Source: Gemmatimonadota bacterium
Lineage (GTDB): Bacteria; Gemmatimonadota; Gemmatimonadetes; Longimicrobiales; Gaopeijiaceae
NCBI GenBank assembly: GCA_003567615.1
Contig: PWZC01000366.1
Location: 1-5,616, forward strand
DNA length: 5,616 bases
Reading direction: 5' to 3'
Shown one piece after another: positions 1 through 5,616 of this stretch. Below the pieces are notes generated by a model. The model was not told where the DNA came from. It searched no databases and was given only the letters and a program-made list of their open reading frames with translations. A program made the translations under genes and the position numbers. Each line of letters begins with the position of its first letter. Position 1 is the stretch's first letter.

Positions 1-2
1 CA

Positions 3-677
3 TCTCTTCTCGACGCCCTGGACAGCCACCGGGGGTGGGATCCGGGCGCCCTCTCCCTGGCGCGGGGGATGTCGAGGCGACTGGGAGCCCCCCTTCGCTA
101 CTCCACCATCTCCCGACTTGTGGTGGAGCCGAACCGGAGCGAGTCGAGCCCCGAGCTCTTCTCCCGCTGGTCCCGGGAGCTTCTCCAGCGGGAGCGGCGA
201 GCGCTGGTACGGCGGTATCACCGACGACATCGCCGGCGGGTCCGTCGAGCGGTGGAGGAGGCCGCCGCTTCCCTGCCCCTTCCGGATGCTGTGGTCCATG
301 TGGGGGTGCACTCCTTCACCCCGGTCCTGGATGGGGAGGTGCGCCCCCTGGAGGTGGGGATCCTCCTGGACCCCGGGCAGGAAGCCGAACTTTGGTTGGC
401 GCAGAGTTGGGCCCGGGGACTCGGTGGCCGGCGGCCGGGCCTGCGCATCCTCCTCAACGCCCCCTACGATGGACGCTCCGACGGACTGGTGACAACGCTC
501 CGAAGCGAGTTCCGGACGGGGGTCCGGCCCGGGTGCGCCTACGTGGGGCTGGAACTGGAGGTCAGCCAGGGCCTGCTCCGTCCCCATGGACGCTTCCCCG
601 AGACGCTGGTGGAGTCGCTGGCCGCCTCCCTGGCTTCGTCGCTGGCCACCTTCCCGGCTCCCCCGCGTTCGACCTAG
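3..677 (+). CDS. N-formylglutamate amidohydrolase-family protein (5' end cut by the window)
   Basis: The reading frame is open from base 3, so the gene begins outside the window; 224 codons and a TAG stop are present. An ATG at 69 lies inside the conserved region and is probably not the start, because the codons before it (SHRGWDPGAL, 27-56) already match the family. Other family blocks seen are SRLVVEPNRSE, HVGVHSFTP (297-323), EVGILLDP, NAPYDGRSDGL and GLELEVSQG. Family members resembling HutG hydrolyse N-formyl-L-glutamate to glutamate and formate in one route of histidine breakdown and are metal-dependent cytosolic enzymes. The HxxxHSFTP block holds His residues likely to be in the active site. 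Roughly 25-40 N-terminal residues, with the early metal-site motif, are probably missing. No hut gene is visible nearby, so the real substrate is uncertain; family assignment is firm, exact reaction is inferred. Confidence 0.88.
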   Translation, partial: SLLDALDSHRGWDPGALSLARGMSRRLGAPLRYSTISRLVVEPNRSESSPELFSRWSRELLQRERRALVRRYHRRHRRRVRRAVEEAAASLPLPDAVVHVGVHSFTPVLDGEVRPLEVGILLDPGQEAELWLAQSWARGLGGRRPGLRILLNAPYDGRSDGLVTTLRSEFRTGVRPGCAYVGLELEVSQGLLRPHGRFPETLVESLAASLASSLATFPAPPRST

Positions 678-815
678 TCCCTCCGGCTACCCTCTCTCCC
701 CGCCTCTCCATCGTGGGGCTGTCATGCCTGGTGGTCCCAACAGCCGATGGCTCGGAGCGTGGCGAATCCGTGATCTTCATGATGACGGAGTGCCAACTCC
801 ATCCCATGTCATCCC

Positions 816-820
816 AGGAG
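816..820 (+). promoter_or_regulatory. Shine-Dalgarno site of the OmpA-family gene
   Basis: AGGAG lies four bases before the ATG at 825. It fixes the start despite the unusually long stretch of about 30 residues before the hydrophobic signal segment. The only other in-frame start candidate near the 5' end is a GTG at 834, which has no better site. I could not find a convincing -35/-10 promoter in the 147-base gap 678-824. Confidence 0.65.
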
Positions 821-824
821 AACC

Positions 825-1556
825 ATGCCAAGCGTGAAGAGCGGGACCACCCACAGCCACGAGCCCTTCCACCCGGCGAGCGCCCCCACCGCCCCGGCCC
901 ATCGGCGGCTGCGATGGGCGGCTTACCTCGGCGTCCTTCTGGCCCTGGGCATCACCTCCGCCTGTGCGTCCTGGGGGCAGAGGGAGACGGGCGCCGTCGT
1001 GGGCGGGGCAGCGGGCGGCGCGGTGGGCGCCGTCATCGGCAGCCAGAGCGGGTCGACGGCACGGGGAGCCATCATCGGGGCAGTGGTGGGAGGGTCCGCG
1101 GGAGCCATCATCGGCTACCAGATGGACCAGCAGGCGAAGGAGCTGGAAGCGGCGGTTCCCAACGCCGTCGTTGAGCGGGTTGGAGAGGGAATCCAGGTCA
1201 CCTTCCCCTCAGGCCTCCTCTACGACTTCGATTCGTCGGCCATTCGCCCCGACGCGGCGGTACACCTCCGAACCCTGGCGGCCAGCCTGCAGGAGTATCC
1301 GGACACCGAGCTGCTCATCGTCGGCCACACCGACGCGACGGGGACCGATACATACAACTACGACCTCTCGGTGCGGCGGGCTGAGGCGGCCATGGCATTC
1401 CTTACGGGACAGAGGGTGGCAGCCCACCGCATCCATGTCTCGGGGCGAGGCGAATGGGAGCCCATCGCCACCAACGAGACCGAGGCAGGACGGCGGGCCA
1501 ACCGACGGATCGAGGTAGCGATCTACTCGGGCCAGGGGGGAAGCACGACGCGGTGA
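825..1556 (+). CDS. OmpA-family outer-membrane lipoprotein with glycine zippers
   Basis: The 243-residue product likely anchors the outer membrane to peptidoglycan. A basic stretch ending RRLR (27-30) precedes a hydrophobic segment (31-43) and the lipobox-like TSAC with Cys47, so it looks like a type II signal peptide. Residue +2 is Ala, not Asp, which by the Lol rule favours the outer membrane. Two glycine zippers follow (about 56-72 and 81-97), typical of YMGG-like lipoproteins. The OmpA C-terminal domain runs from about 123 to 234: LYDFDSSAI, GHTD (167-170), NxxLSxxRA (178-186) and GRRANRRIEV (222-231). Asp170 and Arg185 sit 15 apart, as do the two diaminopimelate-contacting residues known in Acinetobacter OmpA. 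The architecture resembles E. coli YiaD. Oddities are the long n-region and Thr at lipobox -3. The stop is TGA; the next gene begins 76 bases on. Confidence 0.93.
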   Translation: MPSVKSGTTHSHEPFHPASAPTAPAHRRLRWAAYLGVLLALGITSACASWGQRETGAVVGGAAGGAVGAVIGSQSGSTARGAIIGAVVGGSAGAIIGYQMDQQAKELEAAVPNAVVERVGEGIQVTFPSGLLYDFDSSAIRPDAAVHLRTLAASLQEYPDTELLIVGHTDATGTDTYNYDLSVRRAEAAMAFLTGQRVAAHRIHVSGRGEWEPIATNETEAGRRANRRIEVAIYSGQGGSTTR

Positions 1557-1595
1557 GCTGTCCCCTCATCCCCGCTCCGGCCTCGGCCTGTTGAG

Positions 1596-1625
1596 TTGAG
1601 TCCTGTCCCACCCCCACCCTACATT
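1596..1625 (+). promoter_or_regulatory. Possible promoter for a leaderless helicase transcript
   Basis: TTGAGT (1596-1601; four of six matches to TTGACA) is followed after 18 bases by TACATT (1620-1625; four of six matches to TATAAT and a fit to TANNNT). Seven bases then separate the -10 element from the ATG at 1633, which would put the transcription start at or within a base of the start codon. No Shine-Dalgarno-like sequence precedes that ATG, consistent with leaderless translation. A second TTGAGT copy overlaps at 1591-1596 but would give a 23-base spacer. This is pattern matching on short motifs and could be chance. Confidence 0.35.
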
Positions 1626-1632
1626 CCGGGCC

Positions 1633-4600
1633 ATGACGCCCCCGGACGATGGCTCCCGTCCCGAGGCCCTCCCCGGCCTCCACGAGCGGCTCCTCACGGA
1701 GGCGCTCGCGCAGGCGCTGGATGAGGCCGGGGTGGGAGAGGAGGCCCGGCATCTGGCCGACCTTCCGGCGGAGGATCGCCCTGCGGCGGTGGCGGCCCAC
1801 CTGGCCCGGACCTTCGCCTCCCTGATCCAGGACCTCCCTCGGACCAGGAGCAAGACGTGGCCGGACGCGCTCCGGCGCCTTGCCGAGGCGCTGGCCCAGG
1901 CGGGTTCGCCCTTCGACCACCTCCCGACCCTGCTCCCCCGCCTCCCCCTCGAGCAGCTCCGGGAGATCCGCACCCCCGGCCTTGCCACCGTCCAGGCCAG
2001 GGAGAGTCCACGCCCCGACCTCCCCCTGGCCTTCTCGGCCCTCCTGAACGGCTCGACCCATGCGCCGAGCCTGGTGAGCCAGCTCGAGAAGGAGCTTCAT
2101 TCGGCGGACCGGGTGGACTGGCTCGTTTCCTTCATCAAGTGGAGCGGGATCCTGCCCCTCCGCGACGCCCTCCGCCGCTTCACCGACTCGGCCCCGGCGG
2201 GGCGTGGCGGGCAGGGGGATGAGCCCGTCTTCCGCATCGCCACCACCTCGTACCTGGGTGCCACCGACGCCCGGGCCGTGGAGTTCCTGGCCCAGCTTCC
2301 CCGCACCGAACTCCGGGTCTCGTACGACACCCACCGGACACGTCTCCACGCCAAGGCCTTCCTCTTCCACCGGGGAACCGGATTCGGGAGCGCCTACGTG
2401 GGCTCGGCCAACGTCTCCCGGGTGGCGCTGGACCAGGGTCTCGAGTGGACGGCCAAGATCTCCCAGTACGAGCTCCCGCACCTCTGGCGGCAGATCCGGG
2501 CGGCCTTCGAGACCCACTGGGTCGACGCTGACTTCACGCCCCTCACCCGGGAAGAGGTGCAGGGTGGTCTGGAACGCTTCCGGGCCGCGCTGGCGGTGGA
2601 GCGCCGGCGCTGGGGCGGCGCCGGATCCGGGCGGGCGGGGGCTGGCTCCGGGTTGGCGGGGGCCGGCTCCGGGTTGGCGGGGGCCGGCTCCCCTTCTCCG
2701 GACACGGCGGGGGAGGAGGGGAGTGACGCCGCCCACGCCGGCTCGCTCATCACCCTGGATCTTCGCCCCTTCACCTTCCAGGAGGAGATCCTGGAGGCCA
2801 TTCAGGCCGAGCGGGAAGGGGGTGTGCGGCGCCACCTCATCATCGCCGCGACGGGCACCGGGAAGACCATGGTGGCGGCCTTCGACTATCGCCGGCTTGT
2901 GGAAGGGGCGGATGGGGCACGCCCTTCCTTCCTCTTCCTGGCACACCGGGAAGAGATCCTGCGGCAGGCCCGGGAGAAGTTCCGCCACGTCCTCCGGGAC
3001 CCGGCCTTCGGCGGGCTCCTGGTGGGAGGGGAGCGCCCGGAGCAGGACCGACACCTCTTCGCCAGCGTCCAGAGTTGGCGGAGCCGGGGGCTCGACGACC
3101 TTCCTCCCGGCCACTTCGACTACGTGGTCCTGGATGAGGCGCACCACGCCGGCGCCGAGACCTACCAGCGGATCCTGGCCCACCTCCGGCCCCGCCTCTG
3201 CCTGCTGGGGCTCACCGCCACGCCCGAGCGGACGGACGGGTACGACATCCGCCAGGATTTTCGCTCGTCGGGTGCCGACCAGCGCTTTGGGTCTCCGGGT
3301 GCGGCGGAGGGTGGCGCGGGGAGCATGGGGGATGGCGCTCGGTGCGGCTTCACCCACGAACTTCGACTCCCCGACGCGGTGGAGCGGGGGCTCCTGGTGC
3401 CCTTCCACTACTACGGGCTCGGCGATCACCCCGATGTGGACCTGAGCGGGGTGAAGTGGGAGCGGGGCGGCTACCGCCTCTCCGCATTGAACGAGGTGTT
3501 GGGGGCCAACGAGGCCCGGGCGGGGTGGGTGCGCCGCCAGTTCCTGGAGCATGCGGCGGATCCGGGCCGGGTGCGGGGGCTCGGCTTCTGCGTGAGCCAG
3601 GAGCACGCCCGGTTCATGGCCCGGCGCTTCACCGAGTGGGGGATTCCGTCCGTGGCCCTCACCGCCGAGAGCCCCACCGGAGAACGGCGCAGTGCCCGGT
3701 CACGCCTGGTACAGCGGGAGATCTGCTTCATCTTCACCGTGGATCTCTACAACGAGGGGGTGGACATCCCGGAGGTGGACACGGTGCTCCTGCTGCGCCC
3801 CACCGAGAGCCTCACCGTCTACCTGCAGCAGCTCGGGCGCGGGCTGCGCACCCACCCGGGCAAGAGCCATCTCACCGTCCTGGACTTCGTGGCGCCGCAG
3901 CACCGGAACTTCCGCTTCGCCGACCGCTTCCGTGCCCTGGTCCGCGAGCCCACCCGGCGCATGGACCGGCAGGTGGAAGAAGGGTTCCCCTGGCTCCCCA
4001 CCGGGTGCCTCATCCGTCTGGATGAACGGGCGGCCGAGGCGGTGCTGGCCAACATCCGGGAGACGGTGGGGGCGCGGCGCGACGTGGTGGTGACGCGGCT
4101 CCGACAGCTCCGGCTGGAAGCTGGAGACCAACCGGGGCTCCGGCGGATGCTGGACTGGCTCCACTACGACGACCCCGATGACCTCCTCCGCCACGGGCTG
4201 CCCCACCGACTCATGGAGGCGGCGGGGGCGCCGCCGGTGTCCCGGACGAAAACGCTCCCGGTAGGTCCTGCGGGAACAACCCCAGGGCCTCCTGGAGCCG
4301 CCCCTGATCTGACCCGCTTCGAAACCGGGCTGGCCCGGGGCCTGCGGACCCTGGCCCGGTCCCAGGACAAGGATCTGCTCGGTGCGTTGCTGGGGGTTGG
4401 GGGTGGCGACGGGGCCGAGGGCCGCCCTTCCCCTTCCTCCGGGCCGCTTCGCGACGAACTCCTGGCCCTGGCCCACAGCCTCCTGTGGGGGGCGAAGCGC
4501 CCGGGCGACAAGACGCTGGAGGCGTGCCTGGCCTTCATCCAGGCGCACCCCGGGCTGGCGGGAGATCTCCGGGAGGTGGCGGCCCTCCGCCTGGGCGCCC

Positions 4601-5109
4601 TTCCTCCCACCCCGCCCGTCCGGTTCCCGGAGCGTACCGGACCCCTCCGACTTCACGCGTCCTACACACGGGAGCAGGTGCTCCTGGCGCTGGGGGCGGC
4701 GGCCTTTGAGACGCCGCGGCGGCACCGGGAGGGAGTGGAGCACGTACCGGACCGGAAGGTGGATGCCTTCTTCGTGACGATCCGGAAGTCGGCGGAGCGG
4801 TTCAGTCCCACTACCATGTACGAGGACTACGCCCTCTCCGAGCGGCGCTTCCACTGGCAGAGCCAGTCCACCACCCATGAGCGGACCGACACGGGCTGGC
4901 GCTACATCCACCACGCCCGCCTGGGCTACACCCCCATGCTCTTCGTTCGGGAAGGGAGCAAGGACGATGGGGGCCTCACCCTTCCCTTCTCCTTCCTGGG
5001 GCCGCTTCGCTACCTGACCCACGAGGGCGGGCGCCCCATGAGCATCACCTGGGAGCTGGAGCACCCGATCCCGGCCCGAATCCTCCGCTGGAGCCGGCAG
5101 GCGGCGTAG
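1633..5109 (+). CDS. PLD-like nuclease / DEAH superfamily 2 helicase / DUF3427 fusion protein
   Basis: This 1158-residue cytosolic protein probably translocates on and may cut nucleic acid; no substrate is established. Order of parts: an N-terminal helical region (1-135); a PLD-like domain (about 145-300) with HAK (His239, Lys241), GSANVS (257-262) and GLEWTAK; a repeat-bearing linker (about 325-375); and a helicase core. The core shows LRPFTFQEE (377-385), Walker A ATGTGKT (406-412), LAHREEI, DEAH (501-504), LTATPER (527-533), motif V VDLYNEGVDIPEVD (703-716) and motif VI QQLGRGLR (732-739). A variable region follows (about 780-1000), then DUF3427 (about 1005-1150) with TMYEDYALS, FHWQSQS, LFVRE and SITWELEHPIP. 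All helicase motifs look intact. The ATG at 1633 is the first possible start after the in-frame stop at 1597, and the first residues (GLHERLLTEAL) look like the family N terminus. Low-complexity insertions make it longer than I would expect. A role in defence or repair is inference; the domain call is firm. Confidence 0.93.
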   Translation: MTPPDDGSRPEALPGLHERLLTEALAQALDEAGVGEEARHLADLPAEDRPAAVAAHLARTFASLIQDLPRTRSKTWPDALRRLAEALAQAGSPFDHLPTLLPRLPLEQLREIRTPGLATVQARESPRPDLPLAFSALLNGSTHAPSLVSQLEKELHSADRVDWLVSFIKWSGILPLRDALRRFTDSAPAGRGGQGDEPVFRIATTSYLGATDARAVEFLAQLPRTELRVSYDTHRTRLHAKAFLFHRGTGFGSAYVGSANVSRVALDQGLEWTAKISQYELPHLWRQIRAAFETHWVDADFTPLTREEVQGGLERFRAALAVERRRWGGAGSGRAGAGSGLAGAGSGLAGAGSPSPDTAGEEGSDAAHAGSLITLDLRPFTFQEEILEAIQAEREGGVRRHLIIAATGTGKTMVAAFDYRRLVEGADGARPSFLFLAHREEILRQAREKFRHVLRDPAFGGLLVGGERPEQDRHLFASVQSWRSRGLDDLPPGHFDYVVLDEAHHAGAETYQRILAHLRPRLCLLGLTATPERTDGYDIRQDFRSSGADQRFGSPGAAEGGAGSMGDGARCGFTHELRLPDAVERGLLVPFHYYGLGDHPDVDLSGVKWERGGYRLSALNEVLGANEARAGWVRRQFLEHAADPGRVRGLGFCVSQEHARFMARRFTEWGIPSVALTAESPTGERRSARSRLVQREICFIFTVDLYNEGVDIPEVDTVLLLRPTESLTVYLQQLGRGLRTHPGKSHLTVLDFVAPQHRNFRFADRFRALVREPTRRMDRQVEEGFPWLPTGCLIRLDERAAEAVLANIRETVGARRDVVVTRLRQLRLEAGDQPGLRRMLDWLHYDDPDDLLRHGLPHRLMEAAGAPPVSRTKTLPVGPAGTTPGPPGAAPDLTRFETGLARGLRTLARSQDKDLLGALLGVGGGDGAEGRPSPSSGPLRDELLALAHSLLWGAKRPGDKTLEACLAFIQAHPGLAGDLREVAALRLGALPPTPPVRFPERTGPLRLHASYTREQVLLALGAAAFETPRRHREGVEHVPDRKVDAFFVTIRKSAERFSPTTMYEDYALSERRFHWQSQSTTHERTDTGWRYIHHARLGYTPMLFVREGSKDDGGLTLPFSFLGPLRYLTHEGGRPMSITWELEHPIPARILRWSRQAA
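2065..2532 (+). other. PLD-like (HKD-type) nuclease domain of the helicase fusion
   Basis: Residues about 145-300 of the fusion protein. The segment has the typical series: SADRVDWLVSFIKWSG, a TSYLGATDARAVEFL strand-helix, RLHAKAFLF with His239 and Lys241, AYVGSANVS and GLEWTAKIS. Only one HxK motif occurs, so a complete PLD active site would need a second copy from a partner subunit, as in dimeric PLD-family nucleases. The Asp of the classic HxKx4D signature is not present at its usual spacing (position 246 is His). Bounds are approximate. Confidence 0.82.
2617..2691 (+). repeat. 21-bp in-frame tandem repeat coding for an interdomain linker
   Basis: Three full 21-base units and a 12-base partial unit encode GAGSGRA, GAGSGLA, GAGSGLA and GAGS (residues 329-353). 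Units two and three differ by one base (GCT versus GCC for the second codon); the first is more diverged. Unit length is a multiple of three, so changes in copy number keep the frame. It sits between the PLD domain and the first helicase strand and would form a flexible Gly/Ala/Ser linker. Confidence 0.92.
3262..3348 (+). other. Low-complexity insertion within the helicase core
   Basis: Residues 544-572 (RSSGADQRFGSPG onward to GARCG) lie between TPERTDGYDIRQDF and FTHELRLPDAVERGLL. In relatives as I know them, the phenylalanine after the TPER motif is followed almost at once by the E-LRLP segment, so these roughly 29 Gly/Ala/Ser-rich residues look inserted. The reading frame and the flanking motifs are intact, so this is not a frameshift. 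Confidence 0.6.
4228..4446 (+). other. Pro/Gly-rich variable segments between helicase and DUF3427
   Basis: Two low-complexity stretches, residues 866-891 (Pro/Gly/Thr-rich) and 921-938 (GVGGGDGAEG then PSPSSGP), flank a helical piece (892-920, TRFETGLARGLRTLA and following). They probably form flexible loops in the region joining the helicase core to the C-terminal domain. I recognise no motif here. Confidence 0.55.
4645..5082 (+). other. DUF3427 C-terminal domain of the helicase fusion
   Basis: Residues about 1005-1150. Conserved blocks are LHASYTREQVLLALG, FFVTIRKS, TMYEDYALSERRFHWQSQS, GWRYIHHARLG, PMLFVREGSKDDGG, FLGPLRYLTHEGGRPMSITWELEHPIP. The family is known to occur at the C terminus of helicases that also carry a PLD domain, which is the arrangement here. 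No function is established; the aromatic and beta-rich look is compatible with a substrate-binding module, which is my inference. Confidence 0.85.
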
Positions 5110-5160
5110 CGGGAATCGTGACGGCCCGCGCCCGGTACCCCCGTGCCCTCGGCGTCGCAC

Positions 5161-5166
5161 AGGAAG
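5161..5166 (+). promoter_or_regulatory. Shine-Dalgarno site of the CheR-type gene
   Basis: AGGAAG ends eight bases before the ATG at 5175. It favours that start over an in-frame GTG at 5118, whose extra residues do not resemble the family. No clear promoter or T-tract terminator is seen in the 65-base gap after the helicase stop, so read-through from upstream is possible. Confidence 0.6.
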
Positions 5167-5174
5167 CCTCGACC

Positions 5175-5616
5175 ATGGCACCTCGCACCCAATGCACCCC
5201 CTTCCTCCGATGGGCGCTTCCGCGGATCGGTATGCGGTGGGCCGGGTTTCGGAAGGTCCGCGGGCAGGTGTGCAAGCGGATCGGCCGGCGGATCCGGGAG
5301 CTGGGCTTCGGGGGGTTCGACGCCTATCGCCGGTATCTGGAGGAGCACCCCGAGGAGTGGGCGGTGCTGGACGGGCTCTGCCGGGTGACCATTACCCGGT
5401 TCCATCGGGACCGGGGGGTCTTCGAACTCCTGCGCCGGGCGGTGCTGCCGGCGTTGGCGGAGCGGGAGGGGGAGGCCGGGGGGGATCTGGAGGCGATTCG
5501 GAATATGGAGGATTCCAGCTGTGAGCCGGTTCTCCTCCGGGTGTGGTCCGCCGGATGCGCGTCCGGCGAGGAGCCCTACACCCTGGCGCTGGCGGAGCAG
5601 CTGGACCCAGCGCTGG
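5175..5616 (+). CDS. CheR-type SAM-dependent methyltransferase (3' end cut by the window)
   Basis: The frame stays open to the right edge; 147 codons are present, about half of a typical CheR-like protein. CheR enzymes transfer a methyl group from S-adenosylmethionine to glutamate side chains of chemoreceptors. The visible part includes the N-terminal helical domain (about 10-90) with GFRKVRGQVCKRIGRRI, RRYLEEHPEEW and VTITRFHRDRGVF (71-83), which corresponds to the TxFFR-type motif of classic CheR. It then enters the methyltransferase fold at RVWSAGCASGEEPYTLAL (122-139), the SAM-binding glycine motif. A Glu/Gly-rich stretch (about 96-118) before that motif looks like an insertion. No cheA, cheB, cheW or receptor gene is visible, and the RFHRD variant suggests a CheR-like paralogue whose target may not be a chemoreceptor. 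Family firm, substrate unknown. Confidence 0.88.
   Translation, partial: MAPRTQCTPFLRWALPRIGMRWAGFRKVRGQVCKRIGRRIRELGFGGFDAYRRYLEEHPEEWAVLDGLCRVTITRFHRDRGVFELLRRAVLPALAEREGEAGGDLEAIRNMEDSSCEPVLLRVWSAGCASGEEPYTLALAEQLDPAL

Noticed and set aside
678..824. Possible promoter or terminator between the amidohydrolase and OmpA genes
   Set aside because: TACCCT at 688-693 has no acceptable -35 partner. The CCCC/GGGG pairing near 699-718 is weak and has no T-tract, so neither is called.
35..1174. Plus-strand frame of 379 codons spanning the first gene, the gap and half of the OmpA gene
   Set aside because: It crosses two well-supported genes in another frame, and its Gly/Pro/Arg-rich translation has no domain.
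2617..2691. Tandem repeat considered as part of a CRISPR array or mobile-element repeat
   Set aside because: Units are contiguous with no spacers, in frame, and encode a linker; there are no flanking target-site duplications.
3262..3348. Insertion in the helicase considered as a frameshift or a disrupted gene
   Set aside because: The frame is the same on both sides and the motifs before and after are intact; an in-frame insertion explains it.
1402..3606. Long open frame of 734 codons on the minus strand opposite the helicase gene
   Set aside because: Its translation is low-complexity (Gly/Arg/Pro/Glu-rich) with no recognisable domain, and it overlaps two genes with firm family motifs. Long antisense frames are expected in DNA this rich in GC.
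1633..5109. Calling the helicase a type I or III restriction subunit, or a named defence system such as Mokosh
   Set aside because: No modification or specificity gene is adjacent, and Mokosh uses a different (SF1-type) helicase. The DUF3427 architecture does not match a named system I can confirm.
5110..5174. Possible hairpin around 5121-5144 after the helicase stop
   Set aside because: Only four-base arms (ACGG/CCGT) around a GC-rich loop and no following T-run; not distinguishable from base composition.
3700..5181. Second long minus-strand frame of 493 codons
   Set aside because: Same reasoning: no family motif, and it lies opposite helicase motifs V and VI and DUF3427. A GC-bias shadow.

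Overview
This is a very GC-rich bacterial segment with four genes, all on the + strand and separated by short gaps (147, 76 and 65 bases). I see no tRNA, rRNA, CRISPR array, insertion sequence or convincing rho-independent terminator. An outer-membrane-type OmpA lipoprotein indicates a didermal (Gram-negative) host. The extreme GC content, Gly/Ala/Pro-rich linkers and style of the CheR-like protein would suit Gemmatimonadota or another high-GC environmental lineage, but that placement is an impression, not a demonstration.

Layout. (1) Bases 3-677 hold the 3' part of an N-formylglutamate amidohydrolase-family gene, cut by the window edge. (2) Bases 825-1556 hold a lipoprotein with a double glycine zipper and a C-terminal OmpA peptidoglycan-binding domain. 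(3) Bases 1633-5109, over 60% of the window, encode a 1158-residue protein joining a phospholipase D-like (PLD) nuclease domain, a DEAH-type superfamily 2 helicase and a C-terminal DUF3427 domain. (4) Bases 5175-5616 hold the start of a CheR-type SAM-dependent methyltransferase gene, cut by the right edge.

The four products belong to unrelated processes (amidohydrolase metabolism, envelope anchoring, nucleic-acid processing, protein methylation), so co-orientation alone is weak evidence for an operon. The OmpA and CheR genes have recognisable Shine-Dalgarno sequences. The helicase gene has none, but a -35/-10-like pair sits where a leaderless transcript starting at its ATG would need it, so it may be transcribed separately.

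The most interesting item is the PLD-helicase-DUF3427 protein. Nuclease-plus-SF2-helicase fusions are common among systems that act on foreign DNA, but nothing beside it here (no methylase, specificity subunit, integrase or known defence gene) proves such a role. It also carries several lineage-specific low-complexity insertions, including a 21-bp in-frame tandem repeat between nuclease and helicase and a 29-residue insertion just after helicase motif III.
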